Source: CAVSRC01 sp963798195 (lineage in GTDB: Bacteria; Pseudomonadota; Alphaproteobacteria; Rhizobiales; Kaistiaceae). From it: DNA of 64,000 bases. Numbering within the stretch: position 1 is the first letter of the stretch; each line of letters starts with the position of its first letter. Location: contig CAWCSF010000010.1 of NCBI GenBank assembly GCA_963798195.1, positions 620,001-684,000 of the forward strand, in the 5' to 3' direction. Shown here piece after piece: positions 56,992 through 64,000 of this stretch. Made by a program: the position numbers and the translations under genes. The notes beneath the pieces were generated by a model. It was given only the letters and a program-made list of their open reading frames with translations, searched no databases and was not told the origin of the DNA.

Positions 56992-57218
56992 GAGTACGGA
57001 GCAGCCCTCGTCGGAACGGCTTCGCAACCGCGAAAAGCCGGGATTTCCGCCGCTGGCAATGCCCCTGAAAGTATGTTACGGCCCACAGACCGGTGCCCTA
57101 AGTGCGGCGATATCTTGCAGGCGCCTTACCCGTTCCGTGCACAGGTCGAAGTTTGATCCCTTGCAGGACAAGGGGTCCATCGGATAGTCAATTTTGAGGC
57201 AATCGAGGTTCCAAAGAA

Positions 57219-57455
57219 ATGAGCGATGTCGCTGAACGGGTAAAGAAGATCGTGGTCGAGCATCTTGGCGTCGACGCGGAGAAGGTTACGGAGAACGCTA
57301 GCTTCATCGACGACCTGGGTGCCGACAGTCTCGACACGGTCGAACTCGTCATGGCCTTCGAGGAAGAATTCGGCGTCGAGATTCCGGACGATGCCGCCGA
57401 GACCATTCTGACGGTCGGCGACGCCATCGGTTTCCTCGAAAAGAATACCGCCTGA
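57219..57455 (+). CDS. acpP: Acyl-carrier protein
   Basis: The 78-residue carrier of growing fatty acids. The phosphopantetheine serine lies in GADSLDTVELVM. Very acidic. A 227-base gap separates it from fabG, so it likely has its own promoter, which fits its high expression. AGAAATG-type spacing with a GGTTCC stretch upstream gives no strong ribosome site. Confidence 0.98.
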   Translation: MSDVAERVKKIVVEHLGVDAEKVTENASFIDDLGADSLDTVELVMAFEEEFGVEIPDDAAETILTVGDAIGFLEKNTA

Positions 57456-57516
57456 CCGGCTCCACAGTCGGAGCGGCCGATCCCGGCCTGCGAGAGGATC
57501 GGGGTCGCGCGGTATC

Positions 57517-58779
57517 ATGAGACGGGTCGTCATCACAGGATTGGGCATGGTCTCGCCGCTTGGTTGCGGCGTCGATGTCTCGTGGGCGGCGATCCTCGCG
57601 GGCAAGAGCGGCATCAACCGCATCGAGACCTTCGACGTCAGCGACCTGCCGTGCCAGATCGCCGGCCAGTTGCCGGCGGGCTCAAAGGACGACGGCAAGT
57701 TCAATCCCGACGACTGGATGGAGCCGAAAGAGAGCCGCAAGGTCGACCCGTTCATCGTCTATGCGATGGCGGCCGCCGACCAGGCGCTCGATGACGCCGG
57801 CTGGCACCCCGAGACCTATGACGATCAGGTCGCGAGCGGAGTCCTCATCGGTTCCGGCATTGGCGGGCTTCAGGGCATCGAGGATGCCGCGCACACCTTG
57901 CGCGATCGCGGTCCACGGCGCGTCAGTCCATTCTTCATTCCCGGTCGACTGATCAACCTTGCGTCCGGTCAGGTGTCGATTCGCCATGGCCTCAAGGGAC
58001 CGAACCATTCTGTCGTCACCGCGTGTTCCACCGGGTCGCACGCCATCGGCGATGCGGCGCGGCTGATCATGCTGGGCGATGCTGACGTGATGGTCGCTGG
58101 TGGAACCGAGTCACCGGTCTGCCGTCTCGCCGTTGCGGGCTTCGCCGCGTGCAAGGCGTTGTCGACGCATTTCAACGACCGGCCGCAGGCAGCCTCGCGG
58201 CCGTATGACCGGGCGCGCGACGGCTTCATCATGGGTGAGGGCGCGGGCATCGTCGTTATCGAAGAGCGCGAGCATGCGTTGGCGCGCGGCGCGAAGATCT
58301 ACGGCGAGATCGTCGGTTATGGATTGTCGGGCGACGCGCACCACATCACCGCACCAGCCGAGGATGGCGACGGCGCCGAGCGCTGCATGCGCATGGCACT
58401 GAAGGGCGCCAGGATCGAGGCCGGTGAGATCGACTACATCAACGCCCACGGCACCTCGACCCAGATGGGCGACGAGATCGAACTGAAGGCAGTCGAGCGC
58501 CTCGTCGGCAATGCCGCCGGCGGCATCAGCATGTCATCGACCAAGTCGGCGACCGGACACCTTCTCGGCGCGGCAGGCGCGATCGAAGCGATCTTTTCCC
58601 TGCTGGCGATTCGCGACAACGTTGCCCCGCCGACCCTGAATCTCGACGATCCGTCTGTGGTGACGGCGCTCGACCTTGTCCCGCACACGCCCCGCCAGCG
58701 CCAGATCGACGTCGTGGTCTCCAATTCCTTCGGTTTTGGGGGGACAAATGCCTCTTTGGTCATGCGCCGCCACGTCTAG
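57517..58779 (+). CDS. fabF: 3-oxoacyl-ACP synthase II
   Basis: It condenses malonyl-ACP with acyl-ACP. 420 residues with the thiolase-fold catalytic set: Cys in VVTACSTGSHAIGDA, His in INAHGTSTQMGD, and Lys/His in STKSATGHLLGAAG. RRVVITGLGMVSPLG at the N-terminus is typical. It follows acpP by 61 bases. Confidence 0.97.
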   Translation: MRRVVITGLGMVSPLGCGVDVSWAAILAGKSGINRIETFDVSDLPCQIAGQLPAGSKDDGKFNPDDWMEPKESRKVDPFIVYAMAAADQALDDAGWHPETYDDQVASGVLIGSGIGGLQGIEDAAHTLRDRGPRRVSPFFIPGRLINLASGQVSIRHGLKGPNHSVVTACSTGSHAIGDAARLIMLGDADVMVAGGTESPVCRLAVAGFAACKALSTHFNDRPQAASRPYDRARDGFIMGEGAGIVVIEEREHALARGAKIYGEIVGYGLSGDAHHITAPAEDGDGAERCMRMALKGARIEAGEIDYINAHGTSTQMGDEIELKAVERLVGNAAGGISMSSTKSATGHLLGAAGAIEAIFSLLAIRDNVAPPTLNLDDPSVVTALDLVPHTPRQRQIDVVVSNSFGFGGTNASLVMRRHV

Positions 58780-58876
58780 GGCGTACGCGACTATCCCGTT
58801 TTTGCCACAATAGGTGCTACAGTCGCCTCGTCCGAGCACGGACGCGAGGGGCTTCCAGCGAGAGAATTGCAGGGAC

Positions 58877-60109
58877 ATGGTCGAGGTAAGACGGGAGCCC
58901 TATAGCGACGATGATATCGACACGCTTTCGGCGCGGCTCTCCTCGTCCATAGGCCGTTCGGCACCACGCAGCCCGAGCGAGGCGTTGCAGCCCGAACAGG
59001 TGCCGCCGCCGCCGCCGCGTTCCAAGGTGGCCCGCCACCCGATGGTCGTAGCGCTCAACTTCGTCATCACCATTGCCATCGTCGGGATTGTCGGAGCCGG
59101 TGGCGCGATCTTTTACGCCAAGTCGCGTTTCGAGAGCGCCAGTAACCTCGACACCGCGCGCACCATCTCCGTCTCACGTGGTAACGGCGTCGGCGCCATC
59201 GGCGACGAGCTGGCGAAGGACGGCCTCATCAGCAGCAAGTGGCTGTTCGTGTTCGGCGTCTGGCTGAGCAATCAGACCACCAGCCTCAAGGCCGGCGAGT
59301 ACCTGATCCCCGCGCATGCCAGCATGCGCGAGATCATGGACGCCATGGTGACCGGCAAGGGCATCCTCTATTCGGTCTCGCTCCCCGAGGGACTGACCAG
59401 CCAGCAGATCGTGGAGCGCCTGAACTCCGAAGACGTTCTGACAGGCGACGTCGCCCAGATCCCCGTCGAGGGCAGCCTCCTGCCGGAGACGTACAAATTC
59501 ACCCGGGGCGACACACGCCAGAATCTCATCGAACGCATGCAGCGCGAGCGGGATCGCGTGGTCGCCGATGTCTGGAGCCGGCGCGCGCCGGACCTCCCGG
59601 TGAAGACGCCTCAGGAACTGGTGGTGCTCGCCTCGGTCGTCGAGAAGGAGACGGCACTCGCCGACGAGCGCAGCCGCGTGGCCGCGGTCTTCATCAACCG
59701 CCTCCGCCTCAACATGCGGCTGCAATCCGATCCGACCGTGATTTACGGCATGTTTGGCAGTGCCGGAAAGCCGCCCGGCTTCCGCCTGAGCCGTGCCGAT
59801 CTGGAGAAGGCGACGCCGTACAACACCTACGTGATCCCGGGCCTTCCGCCCGCGCCGATCGCCAATCCCGGCCGGGCGTCGCTGGAAGCGGTCGCCAACC
59901 CGTCCCGCACCCGCGACCTCTATTTTGTCGCCGACGGCACCGGCGGGCATGCCTTCGCCGAGTCCTACGAGGATCACCTGCGCAACGTCAGCCGCTGGCG
60001 CGAGATCAACTCCAGCAAGGCGGCGGATGCGGCTGCCGACGAGGCCGGTGCCGCGTCAAACGACGGCGATGCGGCCCCTATGGCTCTGACACCCAAGGTC
60101 CGGCCTTAA
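58877..60109 (+). CDS. mltG: Endolytic murein transglycosylase MltG (YceG-like)
   Basis: It cuts nascent glycan strands and so sets their length. 410 residues: a cytoplasmic N-terminus with a Pro-rich run (QVPPPPPRSK), one membrane helix (about residues 58-80), a LysM-like region and the YceG domain with the catalytic Glu in LASVVEKETALADE. LRLNMRLQSDPTVIYG and YNTYVIPGLPPAPIANPG are also conserved. The start ATG 58877 has only weak GAGAG/AGGGA upstream. It follows fabF by 97 bases, a common order. Confidence 0.94.
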   Translation: MVEVRREPYSDDDIDTLSARLSSSIGRSAPRSPSEALQPEQVPPPPPRSKVARHPMVVALNFVITIAIVGIVGAGGAIFYAKSRFESASNLDTARTISVSRGNGVGAIGDELAKDGLISSKWLFVFGVWLSNQTTSLKAGEYLIPAHASMREIMDAMVTGKGILYSVSLPEGLTSQQIVERLNSEDVLTGDVAQIPVEGSLLPETYKFTRGDTRQNLIERMQRERDRVVADVWSRRAPDLPVKTPQELVVLASVVEKETALADERSRVAAVFINRLRLNMRLQSDPTVIYGMFGSAGKPPGFRLSRADLEKATPYNTYVIPGLPPAPIANPGRASLEAVANPSRTRDLYFVADGTGGHAFAESYEDHLRNVSRWREINSSKAADAAADEAGAASNDGDAAPMALTPKVRP

Positions 60110-60210
60110 CCCCGACGGCCGGTTGCCCTTGAACCGGGGGCAAGGGGCGGCTCTTATGCGCGAGCGCGCGGGCTGCGCGCCAACGATTCTGGCTGGGAAC
60201 ACGCCACGCG

Positions 60211-61098
60211 ATGCCTCTTTGCAGCATGACCGGGTTCGCCCGCGCCGACGGGGCCGGCACCGCCTATCGCTGGACGTGGGAAGTGCGGAGCGTCAACGGC
60301 AAGGGCCTCGACATCCGCCTCCGGCTGCCCCCCGGCTTCGAGCATGTTGAGCTTCCCGCGCGCGAGCGCATTGCTGCCAGCGTTGCCCGCGGCAATGTGC
60401 AGGCAGGCCTTACCGCGCAGCACGACACCGGCGCCACGCGGATTCGCATCAATGAGGACGTGCTGGCTGATGTCGTCGCGGCGATGGAGCGCGTCGGCAA
60501 ACGGGTCGCCGCCCAGCCGCCAACGCTCGATGGCATTCTCGCCATCCGCGGCGTGGTGGAGGCCGGCGAGGCTGAGCCGGATGCGGAGGCGCGTGCGGCC
60601 GTGGCCGCGCAGATTCTCGGCGACCTCGACACGGCAATGAAGGCATTGGTCGCCAATCGCGCCGCCGAGGGCGCGGCGATTGCCAACATTCTCGCTACGC
60701 GTCTGGACGAGATGGAAAAGCTGGTTGGAGCGGCGGAAGCCTCGCCGGCACGGTCGCCGGAAAGGATTCGCGCGCGTCTGGCGGAACAGATCGCCGCGCT
60801 GCTGGATGCGGCGCCGGCGCTCGATCCGGATCGGCTGCACCAGGAAGCGGTGCTGCTGGCCACCAAGGCCGATATCCGCGAGGAGATCGACCGGCTGGTG
60901 GCGCACATCGCCGCGGCGCGCGATTTGCTGGCCGACGATGCGCCGGTTGGGCGGCGTCTCGATTTCCTCGCGCAGGAATTCAATCGCGAGGTCAACACGC
61001 TGTGCTCCAAGTCCAATGACCGCGCGCTGACGACGATCGGCCTCCAGATGAAGGCGATCGTCGACCAGTTGCGCGAGCAGGTGCAGAACGTGGAATGA
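60211..61098 (+). CDS. YicC family endoribonuclease-like protein
   Basis: A 295-residue protein of the YicC/YloC family, some members of which are RNases that act on small or messenger RNAs. It starts with the family hallmark CSMTGFARADG, has WEVRSVNGKGLDIRLRLP next, and ends in the helical block DFLAQEFNREVNTLCSKSND. The stop overlaps the gmk start (ATGA), an arrangement found in most bacteria with both genes. Confidence 0.92.
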   Translation: MPLCSMTGFARADGAGTAYRWTWEVRSVNGKGLDIRLRLPPGFEHVELPARERIAASVARGNVQAGLTAQHDTGATRIRINEDVLADVVAAMERVGKRVAAQPPTLDGILAIRGVVEAGEAEPDAEARAAVAAQILGDLDTAMKALVANRAAEGAAIANILATRLDEMEKLVGAAEASPARSPERIRARLAEQIAALLDAAPALDPDRLHQEAVLLATKADIREEIDRLVAHIAAARDLLADDAPVGRRLDFLAQEFNREVNTLCSKSNDRALTTIGLQMKAIVDQLREQVQNVE

Positions 61099-61748
61099 CC
61101 AGGCAGCGCGACATCGCCCGCCGCGGCATCATGCTGGTGGTTTCCTCGCCGTCCGGCGCGGGCAAGACGACGCTCACCCGCAATCTGCTCGAGCAGGAGG
61201 AGGGCGTCAGCCTCTCCATCTCGGTAACCACGCGCGCCAAGCGGCCGAGCGAGATCCAGGGCGTCCACTACGACTTCATCACGATGCGCCGCTTCGAGGG
61301 CATGCGGGATTCCGGTGAATTGCTCGAATGGGCCGAGGTTCACGGTAATTGCTACGGCACGCCAAGGGCGCCGGTCGAAGAGGCGCTGTCGGTCGGGCGC
61401 GACGTCCTTTTCGACATCGACTGGCAGGGAACGCAGCAGCTCTACAAGTCCATGCGCGAGGATGTGGTGAGCGTCTTCGTGCTGCCGCCTTCGGCGAAGG
61501 AACTAAAGGCGCGGCTGGAACGGCGCGCCGAGGACAGCGGCGCAGTAATCAGCCAGCGGCTGCAAAACGCGGCCCAGGAAATTCCGCACTGGAACGAATA
61601 CGATTACGTGCTGGTCAACCGCGACCTGGACAAGAGCTTCGTCCGTCTGCGGTCGATCCTTACCGCCGAGCGTCTGAAGCGCGTCTATCGCCCGGACCTT
61701 GAGAAATTCGTGGCGAAGCTGATGTCCGACCTCAAGCGGACGTCGTAG
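61095..61748 (+). CDS. gmk: Guanylate kinase
   Basis: It phosphorylates GMP to GDP. 217 residues: P-loop SSPSGAGKTTLTR, GMP-binding SISVTTRAKRPSEIQGVHYDF, and DVLFDIDWQGTQQL. It shares the ATGA overlap with yicC and its 3' end overlaps the convergent rsmA stop by 17 bases. Confidence 0.97.
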   Translation: MTRQRDIARRGIMLVVSSPSGAGKTTLTRNLLEQEEGVSLSISVTTRAKRPSEIQGVHYDFITMRRFEGMRDSGELLEWAEVHGNCYGTPRAPVEEALSVGRDVLFDIDWQGTQQLYKSMREDVVSVFVLPPSAKELKARLERRAEDSGAVISQRLQNAAQEIPHWNEYDYVLVNRDLDKSFVRLRSILTAERLKRVYRPDLEKFVAKLMSDLKRTS

Positions 61749-62589
61749 CGGGGCGTCCTTCGATCGCGCGCGCCAGCGCTACAAAGCCCGCGACATCGAT
61801 CTCCTCGGCGCGGCGCGTGCCATCGATACCGATCTCGGCGAGCAGCGCCTGCGGATCGTGCCCGAGCGCCTTCAGGCTTTGCCGCAGCATCTTGCGCCGT
61901 TGGCCAAAGGCGGCCGCGGTCACGCGCTCCAGCGTCGCGGCCGTACAGGCGAGGGGCTCCCGGCGTGGAACGAGGTGGACGACAGAGGACGTGACTTTGG
62001 GAGACGGCGTGAAGGCGCGGGGCGACACGTCGAAGAGAATCTCCGCCTCGGTTCGCCAGCCCGCCAGCACGCTGAGGCGACCATAGGTCTTCGACCCCGG
62101 CGGGGCGACGATGCGTTCCGCTACCTCCCGCTGGAACATGAGCGTGAGCGACTCGAACCATGGCGGCCACGGGTCGGTCTTGAGCCAGCCGATGAGAAGC
62201 GGCGTTGCGATGTTGTAGGGGAGGTTGGCGACGATCCGCGCCGGAGGCGCGGCCAGCGCCGCCATATCGACCGTCAGCGCGTCGGCGGCAACGATGGTAA
62301 GCCGGCCGTCAGCGACGGCGGCAATCTCTTCGAGCGCGGCGATGCAGCGGGCGTCGCGCTCAATCGCGATCACATGCCCGGCGCCCTCGGAGAGCAAAGC
62401 GCGCGTCAGGCCACCGGGACCCGGCCCGACTTCGACAACCGTCACGCCGGTGAGATCGCCCGAGGCGCGGGCAATCCGCGCGGTCAAGTTGAGATCGAGG
62501 AGAAAGTTCTGGCCGAGGTTTTTCTTGGCCTGGAGATCATGACGGGCGATGACGTCGCGGAGCGGCGGCAGGCCGTCAACGGCGCTCAT
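61732..62589 (-). CDS. rsmA: 16S rRNA dimethyladenosine transferase
   Basis: It dimethylates A1518 and A1519 near the 3' end of 16S rRNA. 285 residues: KKNLGQNFLLDLNLTARIA, SAM motif VVEVGPGPGGLTRALL, and the catalytic NLPYNIATPLL. It starts with an ATGA overlap with pdxA, upstream on the same strand. Confidence 0.97.
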   Translation of the reverse strand: MSAVDGLPPLRDVIARHDLQAKKNLGQNFLLDLNLTARIARASGDLTGVTVVEVGPGPGGLTRALLSEGAGHVIAIERDARCIAALEEIAAVADGRLTIVAADALTVDMAALAAPPARIVANLPYNIATPLLIGWLKTDPWPPWFESLTLMFQREVAERIVAPPGSKTYGRLSVLAGWRTEAEILFDVSPRAFTPSPKVTSSVVHLVPRREPLACTAATLERVTAAAFGQRRKMLRQSLKALGHDPQALLAEIGIDGTRRAEEIDVAGFVALARAIEGRPATTSA

Positions 62590-63629
62590 TGAGCCAGTTC
62601 ATTGCGCCTGAGCCCCGCAGCGAGGCGCAGCGCCGCCGCAAGGCTGGTCGGGTCGGCGCCGCCGCTGCCGGCGATGTCGAGCGCCGTGCCGTGGTCAGGC
62701 GAGGTGCGGATGAAGGCGAGCCCGAGCGTGACGTTGACGGTCTCGGCGAAGGCGAGAGTCTTGGCCGGGATCAGCGCCTGATCGTGATACATGCAGAGCG
62801 CGGCGTCATATCCCGAGCGGGCGGCGGCGTGGAACATCGTATCCGCCGACAGGGGCCCGCGCGCCGCGATGCCCTCGGCGACCAGCGCCGCGATTGCCGG
62901 CCGGACGATGCGCTCGTCCTCGTCGCCGATGGCGCCGTGTTCGCCGGCATGGGGGTTGAGCCCGGCGATGGCCAGTCGCGGATTCGGGATAGCGAAGCGA
63001 CGGCTGAGCTCCCGCGCCACCACGCGGCCCGTTTCCACGATGCGCTGTTCGGTCAGCGAAGCAGCCACATCGCGCAAGGGGATGTGGATGGTGACGGGCA
63101 CTGCCTTCAGCTCTGGCCCGGCGAGCATCATCACTGGTGCGCCGGGCTGGCCGGTCCAGGCGGCGGAGAGCGTGCCCAGAAACTCAGTGTGCCCGGGATG
63201 ATTGAACCCCGCGTCGTAAAGGGTCTTCTTGTTGATCGGGTTGGTGACTACGGCGGCGGCGATGCCGGAGCGAACGTCGCCAACGGCGCGGGCGATAGCC
63301 TCGATCACCGCCTGAGCGTTCGACGGATCGGGGACGCCTGCACGCGCTCTCACCGTGGCGATGAGCGGAACCACCGGCAGCGAATCGTCAAAGCGGCCAA
63401 GCGCCTGCTCCGGTGCGATGGTTTCTATCGGGCATTCGATGCCGAGCATGTGCGCGCGGTCCGCCATCACGGCCGGGTCGGCAAGGCAATAGAACGCGGG
63501 CAGGGCCAATTCGCGGCGGCGGGACCAAGCGGCAAGCGTGACGTCCGGACCGATGCCAGATGGTTCGCCCATCGTCAGCGCGAGTGGTTGAAGCGGAAGC
63601 GTCACCTCATGCGCCTCACGCCGGATCAC
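62586..63629 (-). CDS. pdxA: 4-hydroxythreonine-4-phosphate dehydrogenase
   Basis: An NAD-dependent enzyme of vitamin B6 synthesis. 347 residues: ALTMGEPSGIGPDVTL, metal-binding His in NHPGHTEFLGTL, and MYHDQALIPAKTLAF. The start is GTG 63629, overlapping the surA stop as GTGA. The surA-pdxA-rsmA order is the usual one in alphaproteobacteria. Confidence 0.96.
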   Translation of the reverse strand: MIRREAHEVTLPLQPLALTMGEPSGIGPDVTLAAWSRRRELALPAFYCLADPAVMADRAHMLGIECPIETIAPEQALGRFDDSLPVVPLIATVRARAGVPDPSNAQAVIEAIARAVGDVRSGIAAAVVTNPINKKTLYDAGFNHPGHTEFLGTLSAAWTGQPGAPVMMLAGPELKAVPVTIHIPLRDVAASLTEQRIVETGRVVARELSRRFAIPNPRLAIAGLNPHAGEHGAIGDEDERIVRPAIAALVAEGIAARGPLSADTMFHAAARSGYDAALCMYHDQALIPAKTLAFAETVNVTLGLAFIRTSPDHGTALDIAGSGGADPTSLAAALRLAAGLRRNELAQ

Positions 63630-64000
63630 CGGTATTCGATGATCGCGGCCTTACGCAGTTCGGCCATGTAATCCTTGCCGAGGTCCTTCGCCTGCTTGAT
63701 GTAAAGGTCGTTGGTAACCTCGGCGCGTGCCGCCGCCGTGCTCTGGATTTGTTTTGTCGAACAGACCGCGATCAACTCGATGCCCTCGTCGATCTGCGTC
63801 GGGGAAGCGGCCTTGCCAGCCGGCGTTTTCTTGATGTCTTCGCCTTCGGGGCCGCCAAGCTGGGTCGTATCGCGCCGGCCGATGTTCTTCACGACCACGC
63901 CGCGAAGCTGTTTGGCCTGTTCGAGGCTGCTGTCGCAGCCCTTGAAGCGCTGCCGAAACGCTTCGGCTTCGCGCCGCCGCTGCGAGTAAAGCGCCCCGCT
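63626..64000 (-). CDS. surA: SurA-like periplasmic chaperone (5' part beyond window)
   Basis: Only the C-terminal 124 residues are in the window; the frame is open to the right edge. The visible part, FRQRFKGCDSSLEQAKQLRG, then GRRDTTQLGGPEGEDIKKTP and DEGIELIAVCSTKQI, matches the C-terminal region of alphaproteobacterial SurA/peptidyl-prolyl isomerase proteins that help fold outer-membrane proteins. The position upstream of pdxA supports this. The catalytic parvulin domain itself is not fully visible. Confidence 0.75.
   Translation of the reverse strand, partial: SGALYSQRRREAEAFRQRFKGCDSSLEQAKQLRGVVVKNIGRRDTTQLGGPEGEDIKKTPAGKAASPTQIDEGIELIAVCSTKQIQSTAAARAEVTNDLYIKQAKDLGKDYMAELRKAAIIEYR

Overview
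This is a GC-rich chromosomal window from an alphaproteobacterium, most likely of the Hyphomicrobiales (Rhizobiales) type. The assignment rests on protein families and gene order: rpsF-rpsR-DUF2232-rplI, dnaB...alr-radA-cvpA-purF-SDR, fabD-fabG-acpP-fabF-mltG-yicC-gmk against surA-pdxA-rsmA, and yfgM-der. I could not run a phylogeny, so genus is not called. I see no phage, transposase, CRISPR array or rRNA; one tRNA (Gln, CTG) is present.

Layout. 1-2.1 kb: end of a DUF5672 glycosyltransferase-like gene, a c-type cytochrome, and a site-2-protease-like membrane protein without its zinc motif. 2.1-7.5 kb (minus): a PQQ alcohol dehydrogenase locus with a quinoprotein-associated ABC system (two solute-binding proteins, ATPase, permease); four of its five genes carry many single-base frameshifts. 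7.7-12.7 kb (minus): an SsuABC/TauABC-type importer split by three genes for an ExbB/ExbD-like proton-channel complex, one subunit of which carries an unusual beta-sandwich-like periplasmic domain. 12.9-15.6 kb: secreted trypsin-like protease, a second cytochrome c, an orphan ATP-grasp protein and tRNA-Gln. 15.8-29 kb: ppx-rlmE, an MFS exporter, guaB, a MAPEG protein, two cyclic-di-GMP genes, a relic of a second MAPEG gene, rsmB, an MTA/SAH nucleosidase and guaA. 29-32 kb: a PUA/EVE-like plus HNH nuclease, an unknown gene and two tandem L,D-transpeptidases. 32-43 kb: yfgM-der, SDR, purF-cvpA, radA, alr, dnaB. 43-50.8 kb: accessory genes between dnaB and rplI (RibD-like reductase, Tat-exported nucleotidase, YihY/BrkB, PAS-GGDEF-EAL, clpS, cfa). 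50.9-64 kb: ribosomal-protein operon, fatty-acid synthesis operon, gmk, and rsmA-pdxA-surA.

How genes work together. guaB and guaA make GMP from IMP; purF starts purine synthesis. fabD/fabG/acpP/fabF are the core elongation set. The c-type cytochromes near the PQQ dehydrogenase could take its electrons, but that is inference. Three GGDEF-type proteins, one with a PilZ receptor domain, point to active cyclic-di-GMP signalling.

Data quality. Single-base frameshifts also break ppx, rsmB, alr and one L,D-transpeptidase. Because alr and rsmB are normally conserved and the reading resumes perfectly in another frame, sequencing or assembly indels are at least as likely as true pseudogenes. Between about 2.9 and 6.9 kb the indel density is far higher than elsewhere.
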